Origin: an uncultured Flavobacteriales bacterium
GTDB taxonomy: Bacteria > Bacteroidota > Bacteroidia > Flavobacteriales > Vicingaceae
DNA: 8,092 nt
Direction: 5' to 3'
Assembly: GCA_946886085.1 (NCBI GenBank)
Contig: CAMPHX010000039.1
Location: 1 to 8,092, forward strand
Part shown: piece after piece, positions 1 to 4,583 of the stretch
How the letters are laid out: each line of letters opens with the position of its first letter
Position numbering within the stretch: the first letter of the stretch is position 1
Notes under the pieces: generated by a model
What the model was told of the DNA's origin: nothing
The model's input: the letters and a program-made list of their open reading frames with translations, nothing else
Databases searched by the model: none
Program-made: the position numbers and the translations under genes

Positions 1-1019
1 AAATTAAGTTGATATTCGGCTCCAAAAGGGCTATTGAACAAAAAAGGATAAGCCGTGCTGAGTTTTAAATCTTGTGAATTGTTTTGCATGGCTCTCCAAT
101 TGAATGAAATTTCTTCTCCACGCTTAAATGAATTCATTAAGTTTAGTTTTACATCTCCATTTAGCCTAACTTTTCCGGTTTCATCGGGTACTATACCCAA
201 AATTCCATTAAACCTGTTGGCTTGTTTCTTTTTAAGTACTAACAACACGTAGGCACTTTTTTCATTAAAAATAACTTTAGAGGGGTTTTGTTCTTCCACA
301 AAAGGAATTTCTTTAATTCGAGTATTTATCTTCTTTATTAATTCCTCGTTATAAATATCTTCATCATTAATACGAATGTAGTTTTTAATATAATCGTCAG
401 AAACAGTTGCGTTTCCTTTTATGGCAACACTGTCTATTTTATACAGTTGGTTTTTGTTAATGGATAAATTGGCAGAAAGATTATAGTCAGTTATTTGTAC
501 ACTATCCAACTGGATAGAAGCAAATGGATATCCATGATTTTCATAAAAAGAAATTACTTTGTCAAAAAAACGTTTTAATTGATTTTGATTAAAAGGTCTG
601 TTGTTGTAGATTTTATCCCTAAAACCAATTTTGCTTAAAATTCCTTCATCAATAGTTTTGGTAGTAAGGTTGGCCCATTTAATTTGTTTTCCCAAATGAT
701 AATGGAGTATAAAAGCAATAGAATCCTTAGTAATACTATCAATGTGTGCTGTTAAGTAGGCGTTTTGGTAAAGTTGCGTGGTAATATTTTTAATAGCAGC
801 GTTAAGGTTAATAAAACTACTATTTGTACCGGTTGATAAAAGTTCTTTTTGTTGTTTTGAGGAAAGAATAGTATCATTAAAAATCACCTTAACTTTTTTG
901 TTTTGAGCGAAAGAAGTTGAATAGGAAAAAAGTAACAAACACCCTAATAAAACGAGTACCCATCGTTTAGCAGAGTGGTTAGAAGTAGAATCATTGTTAT
1001 TAGAATGATTGTTTTGCAT
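1..1019 (-). CDS. Omp85/BamA-TamA-like outer-membrane assembly protein, 3' end cut by window edge
   Basis: Reading the minus strand from the ATG at 1019 gives 339 open codons to the window edge, so the C-terminal barrel is missing. Residues 20-38 are a hydrophobic signal sequence (WVLVLLGCLLLF...) ending in SFA|Q, a signal peptidase I site, so the product is exported. Three POTRA-like segments seem to follow, at about 43-112, 113-190 and 190-264. The last is the clearest, with YKIDSVAIKGNATVSDDYI and a later EIPFVE, as in BamA/TamA-type proteins. From about residue 268 the sequence alternates polar and hydrophobic residues (FNGILGIV, VRLNGDVKLNL, EEISFNW), which fits the first barrel strands. 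Omp85 proteins insert or move proteins across the outer membrane. This one could be a BamA paralogue, a TamA-like or an FhaC/ShlB-like protein; the missing barrel would decide. The start lies 27 bases after the ung stop, suggesting co-transcription. An Asn/Ser-rich stretch of about 17 residues precedes the signal core, which is unusual. Confidence 0.8.
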   Translation of the reverse strand, partial: MQNNHSNNNDSTSNHSAKRWVLVLLGCLLLFSYSTSFAQNKKVKVIFNDTILSSKQQKELLSTGTNSSFINLNAAIKNITTQLYQNAYLTAHIDSITKDSIAFILHYHLGKQIKWANLTTKTIDEGILSKIGFRDKIYNNRPFNQNQLKRFFDKVISFYENHGYPFASIQLDSVQITDYNLSANLSINKNQLYKIDSVAIKGNATVSDDYIKNYIRINDEDIYNEELIKKINTRIKEIPFVEEQNPSKVIFNEKSAYVLLVLKKKQANRFNGILGIVPDETGKVRLNGDVKLNLMNSFKRGEEISFNWRAMQNNSQDLKLSTAYPFLFNSPFGAEYQLN

Positions 1020-1046
1020 TTGTTGCTTTTGTAGGAGGGTGTAAAT

Positions 1047-1712
1047 TTAAAAGTTAATAGGGGTTTTACCTTGTTCTATTAAAATTTTGTTGGTTGTAGA
1101 AAAATGTTTGCATCCAAAAAAACCTCTATGGGCAGAAAAAGGAGAGGGATGAGCTGCTTTTAAAATATGGTGTTTAGTGGTATCAATTAAATTTTCTTTC
1201 GATTGAGCAAAACTTCCCCAAAGTAAAAAAACTACTCCTGATTTTTGTTCGGAAATTAGTTTTATAACAGCATCAGTAAATTCTTCCCAGCCTTTTTTTT
1301 GATGAGAAGTGGGTGTTTTTTCTCTGACAGTAAGGGTGTTGTTTAGTAAAAATACACCTTGTTCTGACCAGTGAGTTAAATTACCTGAAATGGGTATAGG
1401 AATACCTAAATCACTTTGTAGCTCTTTAAAAATATTTTTTAATGATGGAGGAAACTTTACACCATCATTCACTGAAAAACAAAGTCCGTGAGCCTGACCA
1501 ATGCCATGATATGGGTCTTGACCAATGATTACTACTTTTATTTTTTCTAGAGGTGTAAGGTTAAAAGCATTAAATATTTCTTTTTCAGGAGGGAATATAT
1601 GATGACTTTTCTTTTCATCAGCTAAAAAATGCAGTAAATCAGTAAAATATGGTGCGTTAATTTCTCTCGATAATAATTTTTTCCACGAGTCGTTTAATAG
1701 GACGTTTGTCAT
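1047..1712 (-). CDS. ung: Uracil-DNA glycosylase, family 1
   Basis: This enzyme removes uracil from DNA by cutting the N-glycosidic bond, starting base-excision repair after cytosine deamination or dUMP misincorporation. The 221-residue product is full length for family 1 (E. coli Ung is of similar size). The water-activating motif GQDPYHG is at 64-70 with catalytic Asp66. The uracil-binding LLNNTLTVR segment is in the middle, and the DNA-intercalation loop HPSPFSAHRGFFG is at 188-200 with catalytic His188. No key residue is missing. The ATG at 1712 gives a normal N terminus (NDSWKKLL), matching the usual start of the family. It is the first gene of a probable two-gene minus-strand unit with the Omp85 gene. 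A candidate -7 element lies at 1812-1819. Assignment is secure from motifs alone. Confidence 0.97.
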   Translation of the reverse strand: MTNVLLNDSWKKLLSREINAPYFTDLLHFLADEKKSHHIFPPEKEIFNAFNLTPLEKIKVVIIGQDPYHGIGQAHGLCFSVNDGVKFPPSLKNIFKELQSDLGIPIPISGNLTHWSEQGVFLLNNTLTVREKTPTSHQKKGWEEFTDAVIKLISEQKSGVVFLLWGSFAQSKENLIDTTKHHILKAAHPSPFSAHRGFFGCKHFSTTNKILIEQGKTPINF

Positions 1713-1798
1713 TGATTTTTCTGGTTTATAGAGGTTTTAAACATTTTCAAATTGAAAAATTGTTAATAAAAAAGAAAACTAAGTAAAAATAATTTTAT

Positions 1799-1806
1799 TA
1801 TGTTTG
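1799..1806 (+). promoter_or_regulatory. -7 promoter element for the lipoprotein-ytxJ unit
   Basis: TATGTTTG matches the Bacteroidota -7 consensus TAnnTTTG exactly and lies 24 bases before the ATG at 1831, implying a leader of about 20 bases. No TTG is found at the usual -33 distance; the nearest ones upstream (1752 and 1760) are too far away. The call rests on the -7 motif and its position. Confidence 0.5.
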
Positions 1807-1811
1807 TAACT

Positions 1812-1819
1812 CAAAATTA
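1812..1819 (-). promoter_or_regulatory. Candidate -7 promoter element for ung
   Basis: Read on the minus strand this is TAATTTTG, a full match to TAnnTTTG, about 93 bases before the ung start. It points towards ung and sits five bases from the plus-strand element at 1799-1806, in inverted orientation. No -33 TTG is visible on this strand. A weaker alternative with one mismatch (TCAATTTG, 1748-1755) lies closer to ung. Such motifs arise easily in AT-rich DNA. Confidence 0.3.
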
Positions 1820-1830
1820 AGAAAACTCGC

Positions 1831-1959
1831 ATGAAAAAATTCACATTAACTCTAGCTTCTTTATTTCTATTGGCATTACTTTATTCTTCTTGTAAAAGTC
1901 ATGGTACTTGTCCTGCTTATGGAAAAACAGACGTTAAGACTACAAAAGTAGCTGCTTAA
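1831..1959 (+). CDS. Small lipoprotein with CPAYG motif (42 aa)
   Basis: This short gene encodes 42 residues beginning MKKFTLTLAS. Residues 2-3 are lysines, 4-18 are hydrophobic and a lipobox YSSC ends at Cys21, typical of Bacteroidota lipoproteins. After lipidation of Cys21 the mature peptide would have only 22 residues, with one free cysteine in CPAYG (27-31) and a Lys/Thr-rich tail. I recognise no named family; from memory, very small lipoproteins with a CPAY-type motif recur in Bacteroidota, but I cannot verify this here. A perfect -7 motif lies 24 bases upstream, and the stop is 20 bases before ytxJ, so the two probably form one transcript. The start is secure because the signal peptide begins immediately at the ATG. 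The role is unknown; a surface or periplasmic thiol-linked role is only an inference from the adjacent gene and the lone cysteine. Confidence 0.8.
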   Translation: MKKFTLTLASLFLLALLYSSCKSHGTCPAYGKTDVKTTKVAA

Positions 1960-1979
1960 TATTTGTTTAGTCCCAACAC

Positions 1980-2333
1980 ATGAATTGGCTCAAACTCGAA
2001 ATTCTTTCTGATTATAATAATATGGTAGCATCTTCAAATGAAGAAGGCTATTTTGCTGTTGCTGTGTTTAAACATAGTACCAGATGTCCTGTGAGCATGA
2101 TGGCAAAACTTAAAATGTCAACAACATGGGATATTGATGAAAATAAACTACCGCTTTATTATTTAGATTTAATTAAGTACAGAGAAATTTCTAATCAAAT
2201 TGCAACAGATTTTGATGTGCAACACGAATCACCACAATTACTTGTTATAAAAGATAATAAGTGTGTTTACCATGCTTCTCATGGGGCAATATCTGTAAAT
2301 AAAATTAAAGAAGTGTTAGAAATTAAAGACTAA
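1980..2333 (+). CDS. ytxJ: YtxJ-type bacillithiol-system redox protein
   Basis: The 117-residue product has the YtxJ (DUF2847) signature FKHSTRCPVS at 30-39, with a thioredoxin-like active-site Cys36 but no second CxxC cysteine, so it is a monothiol type. SPQLLVI at 84-90 supplies the cis-proline loop (Pro85) of the thioredoxin fold, and a further Cys95 lies near the end of the fold. There is no signal peptide, so it is cytoplasmic. YtxJ is linked by phylogenetic profiling to organisms that make bacillithiol, and is thought to act as a bacilliredoxin-like protein that reduces mixed disulfides; its biochemistry is less settled than that of the BrxA/BrxB proteins. It follows the small lipoprotein gene by 20 bases and overlaps the convergent OsmC gene by 18 bases. 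The ATG at 1980 gives the family's usual N terminus (NWLKL followed by a serine/aspartate turn). Confidence 0.9.
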   Translation: MNWLKLEILSDYNNMVASSNEEGYFAVAVFKHSTRCPVSMMAKLKMSTTWDIDENKLPLYYLDLIKYREISNQIATDFDVQHESPQLLVIKDNKCVYHASHGAISVNKIKEVLEIKD

Positions 2334-2720
2334 CGTTTGTTTTATGTCTTTGGCTAAACTTAGTGCCACAGGACAAGTTTTTGCTGAGTTTTCAATCAAT
2401 TTTTTTTCTTTGTCAGAGTAATTGTGATTGGTGAAATCAAACTCAATAATAATTTCTTTTATTTTTCTAGGTTTGTCTGCCATTATTTTTGTTGCGGTTG
2501 CTGAAGCATTTTCAATAGAAAAACCGCTATCTCTAGCTTTGATTCCAATAATGGTAAACATACAACTAACAAGCGCAGTTGCAACTAAATCTGTAGGAGA
2601 AAAAGCTTCAGCTTTCCCTTGATTGTCTAAAGGAGCGTCAGTAATGATTTTGTTATTAGAGTATAAATGAACGGCTTCGGTTCTTAACTCTCCTTTATAT
2701 ATAATTTTAGATGTTGGCAT
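2316..2720 (-). CDS. OsmC/Ohr-family peroxide reductase-like protein
   Basis: The 134-residue protein is the usual length for the OsmC family. These proteins reduce organic or hydrogen peroxides through two cysteines. Cys53 lies in the helix after FSPTDLVATALVSC (40-53), and Cys116 in the TCPVALSL segment (115-122), the positions of the peroxidatic and resolving cysteines. Arg13 and Glu38 are candidates for the active-site Arg/Glu pair. No signal peptide is seen, so it is cytoplasmic. The pattern fits the general OsmC branch more than Ohr proper, so I give no gene symbol. The gene converges on ytxJ and shares its last 18 bases. It diverges from the exported-protein gene at 2798 across a 77-base gap. 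Being next to a thiol redox gene suggests a shared role in oxidative stress, but the opposite strands mean separate transcripts. Confidence 0.9.
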   Translation of the reverse strand: MPTSKIIYKGELRTEAVHLYSNNKIITDAPLDNQGKAEAFSPTDLVATALVSCMFTIIGIKARDSGFSIENASATATKIMADKPRKIKEIIIEFDFTNHNYSDKEKKLIENSAKTCPVALSLAKDIKQTLVFNF

Positions 2721-2730
2721 AATGAATTAA

Positions 2731-2746
2731 TGTGTTTGCAAAATAA
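2731..2746. promoter_or_regulatory. Back-to-back near-consensus -7 motifs between osmC-like gene and 2798 gene
   Basis: TGTGTTTG on the plus strand (2731-2738) and TTATTTTG on the minus strand (2746-2739) each differ from TAnnTTTG by one base, and they abut around a TTTGCAAA palindrome (2735-2742). They point to the exported-protein gene and to the OsmC-like gene respectively. The leader lengths would be reasonable on both sides (about 54 and 12 bases). Neither has a well-placed -33 TTG, so the call is weak. Confidence 0.25.
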
Positions 2747-2780
2747 CTACATCTTGTAAAGTTGACAAATTATTTATTAT

Positions 2781-2788
2781 TATTTTTG
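2781..2788 (+). promoter_or_regulatory. Candidate -7 element immediately before the 2798 gene
   Basis: TATTTTTG matches TAnnTTTG fully, with a TTG at 2762-2764 sixteen bases upstream, just below the usual spacing. It ends nine bases before the ATG at 2798, so a transcript starting from it would be almost leaderless. The T-rich context raises the chance of coincidence. Confidence 0.3.
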
Positions 2789-2797
2789 CTATTGCGT

Positions 2798-3553
2798 ATG
2801 AAAAAAGTAGTTTACATAATTATTCTTGTTTTGTTTTTTTGTAATACCTTAAAAGTAGCTGCTCAAGAAACAATTTTTGAAGAAGCAAGAACGGTATATA
2901 AAAGTGAACAAGCTTATGGTTTAATTATTCATACAACAGGTTGGGGGTTTAATTATAGATATGGAATGTACACTTCAGGTTTTACAAGAAGAACTTTTGA
3001 AGGAGAAATAGTTGGGTTAAAACATCCTAAAGAAATTAAAACGTTTACTTCTTTATTTGATAATTCTAATGGATACGTATACGGAAAGTTAAATACCATG
3101 TTTTTGTTTAGAGGAAGTGTTGGTAATCATAAAACTTTTATTAGTAAACAAAGTGTAAGAGGTATAGCAATAGCTATGATTTATAACACAGGAATTACTT
3201 TAGCTTATGCCAAACCAATTTATTTAGAAGTGTTGTTTTATAATGAAGAATTGGAAACCATAGACACAAGGTTTGAAAGATATGATCCTGAAAAACACAC
3301 ACAGAATGATATAGTAGGAAAAGGTCCTGCAATGAAAGGATTGTTTGGAGGGAAAATTATTCCAGGTATATTTTTAAAAGCAGGGTTAAATTTTGAATCT
3401 GCCAGAGAAGCAGAAAATTTAAATGCGTTAGAAGTTGGAGCAAAAGCAGATTTGTTTTTACAAGATTTACCAATGATGGCAAATGAATTAAATAGAAATT
3501 GGCTTATAAATTTATATGTAACGTTTTCGTTTGGCTCTAAAAGCACAAATTAG
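2798..3553 (+). CDS. Exported protein of unknown function, probably outer membrane
   Basis: The product has 251 residues from the ATG at 2798. That start places a classical signal peptide at the N terminus: MKK, a hydrophobic core at 4-16, and cleavage after KVAA at residue 22. An in-frame TTG at 2762 would add twelve residues that spoil this arrangement. The mature part is rich in short Gly/aromatic segments that look like beta strands: YGLIIHTTGWGFNYRYG (40-56), YVYGKLNTMFLFRG (93-106), GIAIAMIYNTGITLAYAKPIYLEVLF (starting at 122), IFLKAGLNFE (191-200) and LINLYVTFSFG (236-246). A small outer-membrane barrel fits best. I cannot name the family; the GLKHPKEIKTF stretch (73-83) looks like a conserved core. 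The stop is 31 bases before the lipA ATG, so co-transcription with lipA is likely, though no functional link is known to me. Confidence 0.85.
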   Translation: MKKVVYIIILVLFFCNTLKVAAQETIFEEARTVYKSEQAYGLIIHTTGWGFNYRYGMYTSGFTRRTFEGEIVGLKHPKEIKTFTSLFDNSNGYVYGKLNTMFLFRGSVGNHKTFISKQSVRGIAIAMIYNTGITLAYAKPIYLEVLFYNEELETIDTRFERYDPEKHTQNDIVGKGPAMKGLFGGKIIPGIFLKAGLNFESAREAENLNALEVGAKADLFLQDLPMMANELNRNWLINLYVTFSFGSKSTN

Positions 3554-3584
3554 TTAGTAAGAATTGAAAATATTAAATGGAGAG

Positions 3585-4460
3585 ATGATTAAAGAAGAAG
3601 AAAAAGCAGTAGGACATAGTAAAATTAAAAAACCAAGCTGGTTAAAAGTTAAATTACCTACAGGTCAAGAATATACAAAAGTAAGGCAAATTGTTTCTGA
3701 ACATAAATTACACACTATTTGTGAAAGCGGAAATTGTCCTAATATGGGTGAATGTTGGGGGGCAGGAACGGCAACTTTTATGATTTTAGGGAATATATGT
3801 ACTAGATCTTGTGGTTTTTGTGCTGTGAAAACCGGACGACCATTACCTGCAGATTTTGAAGAACCGGAAAGAGTGGCCAATTCGGTAAAACTAATGAATG
3901 TAAAGCATTGTGTGATTACTTCTGTAGATAGAGATGATTTGAAAGATGGAGGTTCTATTATTTGGGTTGAAACGGTAAAAAAAGTTAGAGAATTTAGTCC
4001 GCAAACAACTATGGAAACTTTAATTCCTGACTTTCAAGGAAAGTGGAATAATTTACAAAGAATAATAGATGTAGCACCTGAAATAGTTTCACATAATTTA
4101 GAAACAGTAAGAAGGTTAACAAGAGAAGTAAGAATCCAAGCAAAGTACGATAGAAGTTTAGAAGTAATTAAAAGATTAAAGGAAGGTGGAATGAGAACAA
4201 AATCGGGAGTAATGTTAGGCTTAGGAGAGACCAGAGAAGAAGTGATAGAAACAATGCAAGATTTAGTAAACGCAGGTTGCGATATATTAACTCTAGGACA
4301 ATATTTACAGCCAACACCAAAACATTTGCCTGTTAAAGAATTTGTAACACCTACACAATTTGCTGAATATAAAGAGATAGGACTAAAATTAGGTTTTAGA
4401 TATGTAGAAAGCGGTCCTTTGGTAAGATCTTCTTATCATGCAGAAAAACACATGTTTTAG
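3585..4460 (+). CDS. lipA: Lipoyl synthase (radical SAM)
   Basis: LipA inserts two sulfur atoms into protein-bound octanoyl groups, making the lipoyl cofactor of pyruvate and 2-oxoglutarate dehydrogenases and the glycine cleavage H protein. From the ATG at 3585 it has 291 residues, a normal length. Cys46, Cys51 and Cys57 ([12 protein letters not shown]) bind the auxiliary 4Fe-4S cluster that donates sulfur; Cys72, Cys76 and Cys79 (CTRSCGFC) bind the radical-SAM cluster. The C-terminal RSSYHA at 281-286 supplies the serine ligand of the auxiliary cluster. All key residues are present. A TTG at 3564 in the same frame would add seven residues; I prefer the ATG because the family's N terminus is variable and TTG is a rarer start. 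The product is cytoplasmic. No lipB or octanoyl-transferase gene is in the window; the upstream neighbour is an exported protein. Confidence 0.96.
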   Translation: MIKEEEKAVGHSKIKKPSWLKVKLPTGQEYTKVRQIVSEHKLHTICESGNCPNMGECWGAGTATFMILGNICTRSCGFCAVKTGRPLPADFEEPERVANSVKLMNVKHCVITSVDRDDLKDGGSIIWVETVKKVREFSPQTTMETLIPDFQGKWNNLQRIIDVAPEIVSHNLETVRRLTREVRIQAKYDRSLEVIKRLKEGGMRTKSGVMLGLGETREEVIETMQDLVNAGCDILTLGQYLQPTPKHLPVKEFVTPTQFAEYKEIGLKLGFRYVESGPLVRSSYHAEKHMF

Positions 4461-4497
4461 GAAATAAAGAATTTCACTTATTTTATACTAAATAGAC

Positions 4498-4528
4498 TTG
4501 TGAAAATTTAAAATAAATTCGTATCTTG
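4498..4528 (+). promoter_or_regulatory. Candidate promoter for the T9SS-secreted protein
   Basis: A TTG at 4498-4500 is followed after 21 bases by TATCTTG (4522-4528), one T shorter than TAnnTTTG. The spacing fits Bacteroidota promoters. The implied leader of about 50 bases is almost all A and T, with no Shine-Dalgarno sequence, as is normal in this phylum. The rest of the 4461-4583 gap holds only a weak AT-only inverted repeat after lipA (about 4462-4479). Confidence 0.4.
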
Positions 4529-4583
4529 TGAGCCGTTTTGAAATATAAATAGATAGAATAAAATTAAATTAAATAGATTACAG

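Noticed and set aside
55..252. Plus-strand open frame of 65 codons.
   Set aside because: It lies entirely antisense to the Omp85 coding sequence, whose POTRA and barrel patterns are clear, and has no family features.
2428..2622. Plus-strand open frame of 64 codons with a hydrophobic start.
   Set aside because: It is the complement of the OsmC-like gene; its hydrophobicity follows from the antisense of that coding sequence.
1831..2720. Toxin-antitoxin or phage-defence pair in the small-gene region.
   Set aside because: The small gene is a lipoprotein and the neighbours are clear redox proteins, with no toxin, nuclease or DNA-binding features.
3238..3546. Minus-strand open frame of 102 codons.
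   Set aside because: It is antisense to the exported-protein gene, with no recognisable domain or promoter.
3577..3588. Three-codon reading frame (ATG GAG AGA TGA) whose stop overlaps the lipA ATG.
   Set aside because: It resembles a translational-coupling arrangement, but three codons can arise by chance and nothing else supports it.
3665..3880. Minus-strand open frame of 71 codons.
   Set aside because: It is antisense to the cysteine-rich part of lipA, which is certain.
4462..4479. Weak inverted repeat AAATAA / TTATTT after lipA.
   Set aside because: A six-pair stem of A and T only, with no GC core, is too weak to call a terminator.
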